64,000 nucleotides of DNA from Ochotona curzoniae (Eukaryota; Chordata; Mammalia; Lagomorpha; Ochotonidae), in assembly GCF_017591425.1 (NCBI RefSeq), contig NW_024466218.1, positions 15,762,001 through 15,826,000 on the forward strand. The letters are read 5' to 3'. The notes beneath the pieces were generated by a model. It made no database searches, was not told where the DNA came from, and saw nothing but the letters and a program-made list of their open reading frames with translations. Both the position numbers and the translations under genes were made by a program. Shown piece after piece: positions 24,640 through 35,771 of this stretch; the first letter of the stretch is position 1, and each line of letters starts with the position of its first letter.

Positions 24640-24945
24640 CACAATGTACAGACCAAGTTACATAGAATCATCACAGCACGATGCCTGAGATAGTTGGGGT
24701 TCTCACAGTATAGTCACATGAAGTAAGAAAATTTACTACCATCTAATCAAGGCAACTGAAGACAGTTCACAGACAATTCAACTATCATCATTGCTGAAGA
24801 GACACGCCAAGCTGACTTGAAGCTTTATTGTAAAACCACCAAGCTGGGTCCCCTCACCCATCACACAGAAGGCCAATCACTGACTTAGGGTGGTGGAAGA
24901 AACAGTATGTTTATTCCAAAGTGCTGAGCAAAGGGCCATGCAACG
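24640..24945 (-). mobile_element. Possible LTR remnant (antisense), low confidence
   Basis: On the minus strand this has AATAAACATACTG near 24905-24917, then GGTGAGGGGACCCAGCTTGG, then ACAATAAAGCTTCAAG and GGCGTGTCTC, a polyadenylation-signal layout like the R/U5 part of an endogenous retroviral LTR. No paired LTR, primer site or internal gene is visible. It could instead be the start of the L1 3' UTR that follows. Confidence 0.3.
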
Positions 24946-25384
24946 ATTGTTTGATTTCTGGATGCCCAAGGAGTTATGGATAAAAGTTCTTGTAACTTGT
25001 TTTTTAACTTCATGGCAACATGTATTTCTGTTTTTGTTCCTGCTGTTGATTTTGTTTTGTGGCTTTTTACTTGGGGAGGATGTATAGTGACTGTGCAGAA
25101 GAGATTGCCATGTCCAGATGTGAGGATATGATACAATGTACATCTCTACTTCTAGATCAAAGATGGACTCCCACTGAATCTGTTGAATGTGTCTTGACAA
25201 TGGGCTCCTGGACTCTTTGTCATTGACCATGCCCGCAATGATGAACTTATGACTGTTTATGAGGAATTATACTGTTACAATGATATGGGGGAATGGTGTT
25301 GGTGCACGAGTAATTTGAGGAGGGCGTAGGGAAGATCCTGGGCCTATGGAACTGTACATTAAATAATTATAATAAAAATGAAAA
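24946..25384 (+). mobile_element. L1 3'-end fragment (lagomorph type)
   Basis: 25262-25384 has GATATGGGGGAATGG, a G-rich part, GGGCCTATGGAACTGTACATT and an AATAATTATAATAAAAATG end, the same order as at 1170-1440 (minus) and 35788-35885 (plus). The upstream half (GACAATGGGCTCCTGGACTC near 25197) probably belongs to the same 3' UTR, but I cannot fix where the element starts. Minus-strand frames here are not genes. Confidence 0.5.
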
Positions 25385-26261
25385 AATACTCATTATAAAT
25401 TCTTTACTCCTTGCCAATTAGCATTTTTTGCAATCTTGCTTAGAAAGTGGTCATTTATCCACCTGCCTCTGCTGTAATGATCTATGGCCTAATTATACAT
25501 TGTCTGAATTAATAGACAAAGTGTCCATGATAACAATCGTGTTGCATTCTCTACCTGTGTTGTTTTGATTCCAAAGATTTATTGGCTCCCTCTGATGACA
25601 GAGAAAAGTGACCACCAGAACAGGGTCCTTCTACAGTATGGATAATCTTATCTTCTCAACTAATACCTTAAAATGAAAATGGCTGTGCCTCTGACTTTAA
25701 GTCTTGAGAAGAAATGAAAATTGAAATAAAAGGATTTGCTCTTACACCTTCAAATCATCTTCTAGAATCTAATCATTGAATTCCCAATATTCAAAAATTT
25801 TGGAGAATTGCTGTCAGAATTCACAAAAGAATGAGAAGTAAATGGCAACAATGGCCAGTGGGTTGTTTGAAGTGACTTTCTTGAGAATAGAATCAATACT
25901 TCGTCTGACTCTCCACATCTTTGGAAATGGATGATGATTCAAGGACTAGCTCTATGACTCTCTCATGAGCACTCAGAATGTAATTCAGGTGCTCAAAGAC
26001 CAAGAAGACAGATGCCGTAAACAATTCTCATGTATCTGGAGACAGTTGTGGTGACCATGCTGTCAGCAAGGATTTTATGCTGACACACTAACCCATCATA
26101 GTACCAACATCCTGGTCTCCTAACAGCAAAGCTTCTACACAAACTAATGACATGTTTTGTTATTCACACAAAAGAAACAAATATGTGCTCTATTGTCATT
26201 CTGGGTCATTATAGCTTCATTGGCTTCTAAAACAGTCTTTGCCCATTCAAGGAATATGCAC
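25385..26261. other. Unannotated stretch
   Basis: Nothing recognisable. Confidence 0.4.
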
Positions 26262-26462
26262 TAGTGCCAGAGTTTAAACCTGTGTGTCATTACCTTTCTG
26301 TATTTTGATTTTCTTATCTGTAACATGAAAATTTCATATACATATATGTATATAATATTTTAAATGATTAAGAATTAAATCAAATACATAAAATTCTCAA
26401 AGGAGACCCTAGAACATGGCAAGCAAAGTGAAGTATATTACAAATATTTATTATTACTTTTT
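26262..26462 (+). mobile_element. MIR (ancient tRNA-derived SINE)
   Basis: Follows the MIR order: CTGTGTGTCATTACC, TTCTTATCTGTAACATGAAAAT, ATTAAATCAAATACATAAAA, CCCTAGAACATGGCAAG and a TTATTATTA end, with an expanded TATACATATATG in the middle. Confidence 0.75.
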
Positions 26463-28014
26463 ATGTGATGCTCCTAGATAAGTCCTAATAAAACAATGCT
26501 CCAAATAATTAACATTTTCATTGCATTTTCAAGGTATGTTCAACTCTTTAGAGGAAAATTTCATTCAATCCAACATATATTTGATTATTCTTTTTTGTTC
26601 AAGGAAGAAGGACAGACAGAACTGAACACTAACAGTTCTGGGTTGACACAGCCAAGACAGTTTCTACTAGAGTTTGCAGGAAGAGGGATGTTGTCTTCAA
26701 CAAATCTGTAGCAGCTCAGACTTCAACCTTGGAGCTGCATGAACTTCCTTCCCATGTGCACACATGGATCAGGTAGACAAGCAGCTGTCTGCAGAATCCA
26801 GGGACCCTCACTGAATCCCTGTCTGCAGGGATTCAGGGACCCTCACAAACACAAAGGGGCAATCCTAGTCTCGAGCACTTGAAGGAGCCAAGACCCCTTA
26901 ATAAGCCTTGCTCTTCTGAAGACCATCTTGAGCGCTGCTATCCATGCACGCTTAATATTTCCTGCCTCTGGAACAAATAAGAAAAGTATACCCATTGTAA
27001 ACTGTCATGGAACAATGATGAGGAAGAAGATTCTGTAATGCAACGTTGAAAAAAATCAAACTATATCTAAAATGCAATAAATACCTCAATTTTAATAGGC
27101 TAAAATGCTTCATCAATCCTTTCCTAGAAAGAAAGCTAAAAAGTAATGTATCTGAACTGCATTGTATTCTGTGGATAAATCATGATATTTTCTCTGCTTA
27201 ACTTACATGAATGCTGCAGTAAAAGTGTACATGTCCATTGCAGTACATTCCAGCATCCCATTATTCTCCAGCTAACTTAAGTGTGTTCTTGGGAAGCTCC
27301 AAGGTAAAGAAGCTTCCCAGGGAATGTCACTTTGTTAGAAAAAATTAGATGCGGGCTTATGATTTTAGCCAAGATCTTGTCAGAATTTAGTAACACTGGA
27401 TAAGAACTACTAAACGCAAAAATTTCCCTTAATAGTATAGGAGCACTGATAATGAATTTGCACATAGACCTTTCTTGTTCTCTTTGATGTCACTAGTTAT
27501 TGTTTCTTTATTCCTTTCTTATTAATTGCACAAAAATAAGCTGAGTTCCCAAATGCAGACAGGTTCTTCCCTCCCTTCCATTGATATTGGTTTCTACTCA
27601 CTGAATCTAAAAAACTCTCTCAAACAACAAAAACCAAAGTTCAATCACTCAAAAGTATAAATAGCTTAGAAACAGTTCCTAGTATCTGTATCTTACGCTT
27701 TTCATTAAACTGTAGAGTGGTAGATTTACCCAAAGTAGCAAGTTTGGTTGACTCTAAATATTTAAACAGTAATGTGCCTAAGGGTTGATAGGGAGTGCTG
27801 GTGACAACAGCCCTTGTAAAAGAGAAAGGAAGGAAGCAGGTTTTGGCCACGCAAGTTGAGCCTTGACGCCTCTGCCCATCCTTCAGGGAGCTCTGAAAAT
27901 ATGATGCCCAGTCAGAGATGGGCATGAGTTGGTGTTAAAAGGGCACTTTTATGTCCCTCATTTGTTAGTTATTCATGCAAGACACCCCAGGAAGGGAAAG
28001 TTGAAGCAATCTCC
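26463..28014. other. Unannotated stretch with a hairpin and short duplication
   Basis: No gene. 26788-26846 holds a roughly 34-bp imperfect tandem duplication that contains a perfect 11-bp inverted repeat (see the separate entry). Confidence 0.4.
26811..26836. repeat. Perfect 11-bp inverted repeat, 4-base loop
   Basis: CTGAATCCCTG at 26811-26821 pairs exactly with CAGGGATTCAG at 26826-26836 across TCTG. It sits between two imperfect copies of a TCTGCAG...CAGGGACCCTCAC unit starting at 26788 and 26822. The function is unknown; it may only mark a local duplication and conversion. Confidence 0.8.
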
Positions 28015-28078
28015 AAAGGAACTGATACGTGCTTGCTTCGGCAGCACATATACTAAAGTTTGAACAAAGGAAGTGATA
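28015..28078 (+). pseudogene. 3'-truncated, tailless U6 snRNA retrocopy with target-site duplication
   Basis: 28029-28065 matches the first 37 bases of mammalian U6 snRNA: GTGCTTGCTTCGGCAGCACA is followed by TATACTAAA, with a few changes (CTCGC to CTTGC, and AAAATTGG to AAAGTTTG). The rest of U6 is absent and there is no A tail. The fragment is flanked by AAAGGAACTGATA (28015-28027) and AAAGGAAGTGATA (28066-28078), a 13-bp direct repeat with one change. This fits the known class of tailless retropseudogenes made from small RNAs. Without its 3' part or a U6 promoter it cannot make functional U6. Confidence 0.85.
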
Positions 28079-28265
28079 GCAGTCTTCCAATAGGATCCAC
28101 TCCAGCTTGGATAACTTCCATTCTTCTTAAAGGAAAATAAAAAAATCATGATATTCATTGTACCTAGGAAGTGATTGAGGGCCTGGAGTGAGTAGAAGAC
28201 TTTTATATATAAAATGTAAACCTATGAAAAAAAAAGTTTATATACAACTGTGAAATTGTTCCTTT
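28079..28265. other. Unannotated short gap
   Basis: Nothing recognisable; an A run lies near 28229. Confidence 0.3.
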
Positions 28266-28572
28266 TCTATTACCTCTGTGGTGTAGTGGTTAAAGCCACT
28301 ACCTGCAGTGCTGATATTTCATAAAGGCACTGGTTTCAATCCTGCCTGATCCATTCCCAGTCCAGCTTCCTGCTAAGGCACATAGTAAAGCAGCTGAGAA
28401 TGGTCCAAGTTTGTGGGCTGCTGTACCCATGTGGGAACCAGAAGAAATTCCTGGCTCCTGGCTTTGGGCAAGCAAAGTTCAGTAGCAGCCCTATTCGGAG
28501 TGAATCAGCAAATGAAAGCATGCTCTCTCTCTCTCTGCGTCTTTTGATTAATACATGAATCTTTTTAAAAAT
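28266..28572 (+). mobile_element. CSINE, older copy
   Basis: TGTGGTGTAGTGGTTAAAGCC near 28276 is a clear A-box region. GGCACTGGTTTCAATCCTGC holds a B-box relic, followed by TGGGAACCAGAAGAAATTCC, TCGGAGTGAATCAGCAAATG, a (CT)n run near 28522 and a TGAATCTTTTTAAAA end. Confidence 0.85.
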
Positions 28573-30285
28573 CTGAGCTTTCTAACTATATTACAACTTT
28601 TACAAGGAGGAAATCAGTACTCAACACAAAAGGGGTGGAAATCATTGTGGTCGTTAAGTTGTCACCCTTAAGCAGGGCCCGGCTTGGACTTCATGAACTT
28701 TATCAGCAATATGTGCATTTTTATTTCTCCTTACTTTTCTTGAAAGAATGTTCCTTTTCATTAATGCATAAGTCACAGAACTAATATTTCAAAACTAAAC
28801 AGAAGCAGAAACGTCTTAAGTTCAGGAATTAAATTTTGTTCCAATTCTTTTTGATGCATGTATTTAGAATGTTGCTGCTGATCTTGGTAGGCAAATTCTA
28901 CCACTGAGCAGGGAAAATTCTGAAAGAGGGGGTCTGGCCTTCTCCAAGCAGCTTTTGCTCACTCCACAAAACTTATCTGGTGGTTCCAAAGAACAAATGG
29001 CTTTTGCTGGGCTGTTCAATAATATGATTTGCATGCTTGAAATGAGATCGCCAAAGTAATTGTAGAATATTGCTTGCCATTACCGTCATTAAAAACAGGC
29101 AGATGTTGGAGCACTCCCAGGGAAAATCTTCCTGCTGGGTTTTCATGGAGATAAGTGCACAAAATCCACTTTTGAAAAGATGTTGAATGGAATGAATTTG
29201 CCATTCACTGGCTGTCTGATGATGATTTGCTTGTTAATTGGAAGTTTAGGTTTTAGAGAAGCCTTAACAAATTTGATTGCTAAATTCAGGAGGCCTACTC
29301 CCTCCTTGCAAGCCATATACAGAGGCATAAATCCTACTTTTTTGCAAGTATATATATGTACTCATTTAAAATCTCTGTGAAAAGAAACCAATCCCTAACC
29401 CCTTTGTCACTGGCACTTTCTGAAGTGCCTTTCCCAACAAGCTGGGACAAAATATTTTTCCTTTGGTTATTCCATATACTTGTCAAGAAGGAAGAAGACA
29501 GAGTCTGGAACTAAACTGAGATAATAATTAAGTCAGTGAAGATATTTGATGATTGATCTATACTCTGTCACTTTCAACAGCTTCTCTGGACCCCACTCGT
29601 GGACACCACTTCATTTCGATTCCAAATCAAATCTAAGACCAATAATAATAATGCTTTTAAAAACTTGACCAAAACGTAATCCCAAAACTCAAACCACATG
29701 TTTATAATTGCTGCTGTTTTCCTTCTCTGTCCAGAACCACATTGAATGTCTGTTGTTCTGAAGAAGACCAACTAGCTGGCTAGTTTAGCAGCCCTCTGGG
29801 AAGGGTCTTGCTTTATTTATACAGACCACAGCAGCAAATCTACAAAATGACTCTGTTCCTTCCTGTCATTACTTATCCAGATTAGCTTTCTCTAAGTAAT
29901 GATGAATGTATCTCCAGCCAAGGAGAATGACAACTACCATGTGGAGTTACAAAAGCAGTTAGGTAAATGATACAGATAAAAGCTTCTGTTTGGTATAAAG
30001 AGCATGTCCCACATCTAACAGTTCAAAGGAAAAAGTGGCTAGGCAATCTTTTCTTTTTCACTGTCCCCAAAGATGTCGTAGCGTATGCATTGACTAACCA
30101 GCACTGAGCAGCACTTATACAGCCAATGCTATTGTCATGAAGCTGCACGTAGCATAAACATACACTGAGACAGATTACAGATACAAATAGTAACAGAGTT
30201 TTCAATACTTAGTAAATTAAAAGTCTCTCCATGACTCCCCATACTCTGAGTCTCTGTCAACTGTTTCAGGCATCCATTTTTCTTA
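28573..30285. other. Unannotated stretch, about 1.7 kb
   Basis: No gene or repeat that I can name. 29000-29350 is fairly complex unique sequence that could be conserved, but no evidence within the window proves it. Confidence 0.35.
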
Positions 30286-30618
30286 AAGCAAGATTTATTT
30301 TTGTGAAAGACAGTGACAGAGCGAGAGGATGAGATAAGAGATAGAGAGGAGAAAGAGATCATAAATTTACTGGTTCAATCTCCAAATACTTGCAATAACC
30401 CAGACTAAGAGAAGCCAAAGCTAGGGATCAGAAACTATCTGGTTGTCCCATATAGGTGGCAGAAACCCAATTACCTAGACTATCATCGTGTGCCTCACAG
30501 GAACATTAGCAAGAATATAGCTCAGAATCAGGGAATAGCCAAAACACTAATAGCACCCCAATGTGGGATACAGTTATCCCAAACCAAGGCTTAGCATGCT
30601 GGCCACATGCCCACCCCA
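30286..30618 (-). mobile_element. CSINE, old antisense copy
   Basis: The minus strand shows GGGGTGGGCATGTGGCCAGC at the 5' end, TGGGATAACTGTATCCCACA, GATTGAACCAGTAAATTTAT and an (AG)-rich complement near the 3' end, AATAAATCTTGC. It is diverged. A sense copy begins 60 bases further on, so the two lie head to head. Confidence 0.7.
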
Positions 30619-30677
30619 AGATACACAGGTGTTTCTAAGCTACAATAGCCAGGCAGACATAAAGCACATCTACTAGG

Positions 30678-30858
30678 AGCCAGTGCTGTGGTGTAGAGTT
30701 TAACTCCTGGTACAGCACTAGCCTCCTGTCTGGGCACTGGTTTGCACACCAACTGCTCTGCTTCTGATTCGGGTCTCTGCTAATGCGTTTCAGAGAGGAA
30801 CAGAGGATGGCTCAAGCATTTCAGCATGATCCAGCTCTGGCTGATGCTGCGGATATAA
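30678..30858 (+). mobile_element. CSINE, 3'-truncated old copy
   Basis: GGAGCCAGTGCTGTGGTGTAG start, GGCACTGGTTTGCACACC (B-box relic), GATGGCTCAAGC near 30808 and CCAGCTCTGGCTGATGC. It stops there, without the usual 3' end. Confidence 0.7.
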
Positions 30859-31709
30859 AGTTAAAGATGGCCTCTGCTTTCATGAAACGGGCAGGAATAA
30901 GCATAAAAAAATGGTTAAAGCAATAAAGTTTAACAAGAAACAACCCATTCTAAGAGGCAAATTATCCAACCCATTTTAAGAGGTCCAGGCAAAGTTTTCT
31001 GGATAAAGTATATGATGACATCAAAAGAATGCCTGGTGTGAGTTGAGAGGAGAAACAAGATGATTTTGAAAGAGAAACCTCATGTTCTGTGTCTCAGAAA
31101 GCATGCAGTGTATTCAAGAGTGATGTTTAAGAGCGATGGATGATGGGCTTGAGAAAATAGGGGTGCCGGGGAGGAGTGCAGCTGGGGTTACTGAGATAAA
31201 AGGTTGCTGATGAATGTTGCCTTGTGCCTCGCTCCTGGCATGGAGTGATTGTCCCATAACTACTTGCCAAATGAAGTCCTGAATGAATCTAATGTCAGAA
31301 CATTCAAGTAATTCTGATACTAATGAGAAACAGGAAGAAATGTTAGCTTTCTTCAGTGAGGTAGCTAGCTCTCATACACACTATACCTGTAGCTCTACAA
31401 GGTGACCAAAAGAAAACCTATGAGGCAAATACGGAGTGATACCAAAAATCCAAGTAATCAAGCAGCACTAGGAAACAATGCTGAGACCATGGAGACATCA
31501 CTCTAGAGGAGGGGAGCCTGGAGGCTTTGCTTCTGATTTGCCCCTGGCGCTTCCCACAGTGCAGCTCCTCCCAGCACTTAACAGGCTACTTTCTCAGAGC
31601 TGATCTAAACTCAGCATGTTCAGTCGCGATGTGAGAAGCTGAATTCTACAAACACTTTTCTGAATAACAGGTAATATGTAATTGGGTTTTGCAGCCTTGT
31701 AAAGAAAAG
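30859..31709. other. Unannotated stretch
   Basis: No gene. 31230-31290 (CTCCTGGCATGGAGTGATTG, then GAATGAAT) resembles the end of an ancient L2 or MIR element, but too weakly to call. Confidence 0.35.
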
Positions 31710-31943
31710 GCCAAGGGGTATGCATTTAGTTTAGCAGTTCAGAATCCCAGCTCCACTTTCTAATCCCAGCTTCCTGGGAACATACACTCTAGGAAGCAGT
31801 AGGTGATGGCTCAAAAGTTTCGTTCCCTGTCTTCCATGTCAGAGACAAAAATTGAGTTCCTGGCTCCAAAATTGGATCTGACTCAGCCTTAATGCTACAG
31901 GAATTTGGAGCATGAGCCAGTGGATAGAAGATATTTTTCTAGG
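31710..31943 (+). mobile_element. CSINE, old copy
   Basis: AATCCCAGCTTCCTGGGAAC, AAGCAGTAGGTGATGGCTCA near 31793, CCATGTCAGAGACAAAAATT and ATGAGCCAGTGGATAGAAG are degraded CSINE landmarks in order. A second copy of the same strand follows at once. Confidence 0.6.
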
Positions 31944-32220
31944 GCAAACCTCCACCTGTGGCATGGCCATTCCATACGGACACTCATTCACATCCTGGCT
32001 GGTCCACTGCTTATCTGGTTGCCTGCTAATCATCTGGTAAAGCCAAGTCCCTGGGCTTCTGCATTCCAGGGAAAGCAGAAGAAGCTCCTGGATTCCAGCT
32101 TCAGCCCAGTCCAGCTCTCGTCAACACAGCCATTTGGGCAGTCAATCCGCAAATGGAAAATCTGTCTCCTTCTCTCGCTGATCCTCTCTGTCTCTCCTCT
32201 CATCCCTACTAAATAAATTA
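31944..32220 (+). mobile_element. CSINE, old copy
   Basis: CATTCCATACGGACACTCAT, CTGCTAATCATCTGGTAAAG, AGCAGAAGAAGCTCCTGG near 32077, CATTTGGGCAGTCAATCC near 32130, then CTGTCTCTCCTCTCATCC and AAATAAATTAAATG. It follows another CSINE directly. Confidence 0.7.
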
Positions 32221-33289
32221 AATGTATGGATACAATAGTTTTTAAAAGGTACAAGGGTAGAGTAAAAGCAAAGCAAAGGATTTATTCACTTCTTCAATAC
32301 ACCGCTTGGTTCATCCCACTAGCAATTTCTCACAGCAGCTCTCTGAAAATACTGTTCTGGACGCGGGGCGAGCAGTCACTCCTGGACTCTCAGCCACACC
32401 GCAGAAGCACAGAAGATATCCTGACAGAAATGCACACTGCTGCTCCACCCACCCCCCTAGGAAACAGCAGTCACTGGTGTGATTGTGAAAATCATGCTAA
32501 CCAGGACCTTGGCCAGCAAGGGAATGAGGGATGGAATCTCATGCTGTTTGAAAGAAAGGTAGCCTACATCCCACTACAGTCATTGAATTTAATCACAATG
32601 TTTAACTTATTTTAAATTTCAAATTGTGAAAAAAACAAGGACATGAGACTTTTATGTTTATCTGAAAGAGGCAAAATTTACAAAGGTTGAGAAAGCATAC
32701 ACTAACCATGCAACAGAACCTGGCATCTTTTGTTTTTTATGCCTTGGAGTTTTTTTTATATATACACCAAAGGCTTCCCACACAACAACCCCCTACATAC
32801 ACCCTGCATAACAATGCTATTTATTTCAATAGTGCTTATCCCAAAATGCTAAGACAGATTAGGCCATTTGCTTTCATGCTGTGTGAGGTTGGTGTGGGCT
32901 GAAAGAGAGAGTGTAGATTCAACAGCCCAGAGAGGGGCTGAATAAAGCAGACACACCGCACAGAGTAACAAAGTTTTACCCAAGGTCAGTGTTGCCTGTC
33001 ACTCGTTGTGCTGGAAATAAAAGCCAGGACCTTTCTTTTTCCTGTCCTGAACCCATTGGACCAAACTGTTCTCAATCAATAGGCAGCCAGTTATGACAGA
33101 TTCACATTCTACCTAGTGTCAATAAAAACAAAAATCAAGTTTTAATCAAAACACATAACCAAGATCTACATTTCTCTTGGCCTCCATAAATCTTCCCCAA
33201 AGGAAGCAGGCTAAAATTCTTTACGTTTAAAAAATGAGCTCCGCTGGGACTCCAAATTCCAGTTCGATTTTTGAGCCAAGGCATTTTTT
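32221..33289. other. Unannotated stretch
   Basis: No gene. The 129-codon frame at 32226-32615 recalls no protein and has no exon signals. 32890-33060 may contain a much decayed MIR. Confidence 0.35.
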
Positions 33290-33620
33290 TTCTTTATCAT
33301 GCACTTGGTGCTGTAGTGTGATAAGAGCCCCATGCAGACCATAAAACTAATTTATCATCTGTAAGGTGTACAAAGAAAATGGTAGCTGCCTACTTGTCTG
33401 CTTGACATATGAGGTCATTTTTGCCGCTAGCTTTCTAATACTGAGCAATTTTATCAGCTATTTATATACATTAATTGTGGATACCCATATGCTCAATGTT
33501 GTATTTAATAATGCATTGCATTGAATATGCATTCCTTAAGTTTTAGCATGCAAGGAGCATCTTGCATTTAACTATTTGGTTTGCCTATTAAAACCCATTA
33601 TTCAGTTATGCCATGTTACC
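33290..33620. other. Candidate conserved noncoding element
   Basis: AT-rich but complex, repeat-free sequence with homeodomain- and POU-like words: CATTAATTG near 33469, ATGCAT at 33511-33516 and 33527-33532, and AGCATGCAA near 33545. No open frame. Such character is common in developmental enhancers, but conservation cannot be tested here. Confidence 0.25.
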
Positions 33621-34989
33621 TTCGCTCTCAACTGAATTGATGTTTCTTTAAATCCGGCTCACCCTGCCGAAGACCACTGAAGTGGACAAGGCTACCTCAC
33701 ATGTCCCAAGGGCTCCAAGCAAAAACAAGCAAAGGAAGTGCCATGGTCCACTTAATAATACTCAAGCAGAAGGATTATTTGATGAATCTCTTTTCCCCAA
33801 AAGACAACAGCATATTCACGCTTGGCAGTGTAAATATAAATACAGTTCTCAGGCTACAGAGACACAGGATGCTAGATAAAGTGTGAAAAATACCACAGCA
33901 AACAGTTATGCCAGAGTGATTTCTAAACTACCAAGGGGAAATCAGTTCAAACATCCAAAGCAGTGGCAACCCCCTACTCTTCAAGTTTCATCTCCCAGAA
34001 AAGAAAATAAATTGCAATTCAACTGAATCTTTGCCCAAATAATGACTCTAGCCACATCCCTTTGCTATGAATCTCGCTTACTCATAACAAGAAAAAAGTG
34101 GATCTCCCCCACAAGAAAGTCAAGTGTCATAAACATTAACATTTAGATCATAAAATTAACTGCTGTAAGAGAAAGGCCTTAAATGTCCCTGATCAAACAA
34201 TTTCTATAGGTATAATAATCCATAATGTATATCAAAGTATTATCTTTTGTATGCCTAGGCTCAGAATAAATTTTCAGAGAAGCTTTTGTTAGCAGCAGAA
34301 CAAAAGAGAGGTAAAGGTTTGATCCAAGAAGAGAAAAAAAAAAAAATCAAGGAATCCCAGCCTAAGCAAAATGCACTAAATGGAGAATAAATACAGGCAA
34401 AGCTGACCCAAGAGCCCATGTGGTGAGATGGACAAGAAACCAAAGGGCAAAGGAGCTGTTGATATCACACCCTGGCAGGAAGGCAGTCATACAGCATCTC
34501 TCTGCCCAGTTTTTATTCTGTGATTTGGGTCACACAGTCTGGTATTGAAACAATGTTAAAATTAGGTACTTTGCAACTATACAGAAAATAATAAATAAGG
34601 TTGTCCATCCCAAATCATTTCCCCACCTCATGATCTGTGTCCCATTCTTCTGAAGCAGTTTTGTCTGTATGTTTGGGAAAATCTACATATAAATTCTGAA
34701 GTCCCCTTCTTGTCTTCTGTGGACCTGTGTACCTACAATATTCATGCAGAGTCATCAGGAAATGTGAATGGATCCTTCCATGTAGTCTTACAGTTATCAA
34801 GCCACCAAACGAAGTTTGAGACTGTTCAATCAACATAATGAAATTGAAAATTAGTTAAAGCCCCATTGTCTAGGCCTTGAGACCTTGGCTAAAACAACCT
34901 GAGTCAAAAACTCATCTGTGTTCTGGACTATTTGGTGTTGTCTTTGAGATACCCACATCCTGAAGCAAAATGCCCCAGTACAAGCTTTG
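33621..34989. other. Unannotated stretch
   Basis: No gene or confident repeat. An A run lies near 34336. Confidence 0.35.
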
Positions 34990-35195
34990 ATTCTGCTTCC
35001 TGCTAATGAGCACCCTGGGTGGCTCAAATACTTGGATCGCTGCAATCATGCAAGAGGCCGAGTTCCCAGCTCCAGGTTGGTTTTCATCTTGCCAGGCCTA
35101 ACCTGCGGCATACATTTGAGGAGTAAACCGGTAGATGAGAATTCATTCTCTACTTCTCTGTCTCTGTCTCTCTGTTTTCAAATAAAGTAAATAAT
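34990..35195 (+). mobile_element. CSINE, 5'-truncated old copy
   Basis: CTTCCTGCTAATGAGCACCC, CTGGGTGGCTCAAATACTTGG, GTTCCCAGCTCCAGG, TTGAGGAGTAAACCGG and a (TCTC)-rich end with TTTCAAATAAAGTAAATAA. This tail belongs to an older subfamily. Confidence 0.7.
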
Positions 35196-35299
35196 CAAGC
35201 AACACTTTAAAATAATAATAGCAGCAATATTAATCTGTGTTACAGTACCTGACTCTTTCAATGTCCATTCAGCCCATTACTAAAATCTTATCATACAAT

Positions 35300-35435
35300 T
35301 TCTATAAGATATCATTCCTAGTCCACAACAGATAGCTTAGGACCAATAGAATACCATTGTCTATATACCTGCAATGCGCTGATACACAAATAGTAGAATG
35401 CTGGATTGTGGCTGTTGTTGAAAGTCTATACTATT
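35300..35435 (+). mobile_element. L1 3' UTR fragment, upstream of nested CSINE
   Basis: This piece is continuous with the L1 3' end at 35772-35885 once the CSINE and one target copy are removed. Family is judged from that 3' end; the upstream limit is uncertain. Confidence 0.45.
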
Positions 35436-35771
35436 GGGCCTGGTGCAGTGGCGCAGTGGTTAAGGTCCTCACCTTGCACGCCCGGGATCCCATATGGATG
35501 CTGGTTCTAATCCCGGCGGCCCCGCTTCCCATCCAGCTCCCTGCCTGTGGCCTGGGAAAGCAGTCGAGGACAACCCAAAGCTTTGGGACCCTGCACCCGC
35601 ATGGGAGACCCAGAAGAAGCTCCTGGCTTCGGACTGGCATAGCATCGGGTGTTGCGGCTCACTTGAGGAGTGAATCATCGGATGGAAGATCTTCCTCCCT
35701 GTCTCTCCTCTCTGTATATCTGCCTTTCCAATAAATTAAAAAAAATAATAAATAAATCTTTAAAAAAAAAA
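35436..35771 (+). mobile_element. Young CSINE with target-site duplication, nested in L1
   Basis: GGGCCTGGTGCAGTGGCGCAG start, B box GGTTCTAATCC, CCCAAAGCTTTGGGACCC core and a TCTGCCTTTCCAATAAATTA end. The 16-bp direct repeat GAAAGTCTATACTATT is perfect (35420-35435 and 35772-35787), pointing to recent insertion. The 125-codon plus-strand frame through it is not a gene. Confidence 0.96.

Noticed and set aside
28079..28150. U6 chimera with a second RNA and A tail (GGAAAATAAAAAAATC near 28131)
   Set aside because: The target-site duplication closes right after base 37 of U6 (28066-28078), so the sequence beyond it is host flank.
32226..32615. 129-codon plus-strand open frame after a CSINE
   Set aside because: No similarity to a known protein came to mind and no splice or codon-use evidence supports it.
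35357..35734. 125-codon plus-strand open frame
   Set aside because: Lies in a young CSINE with a perfect target-site duplication; the young SINE simply has few stops in this frame.
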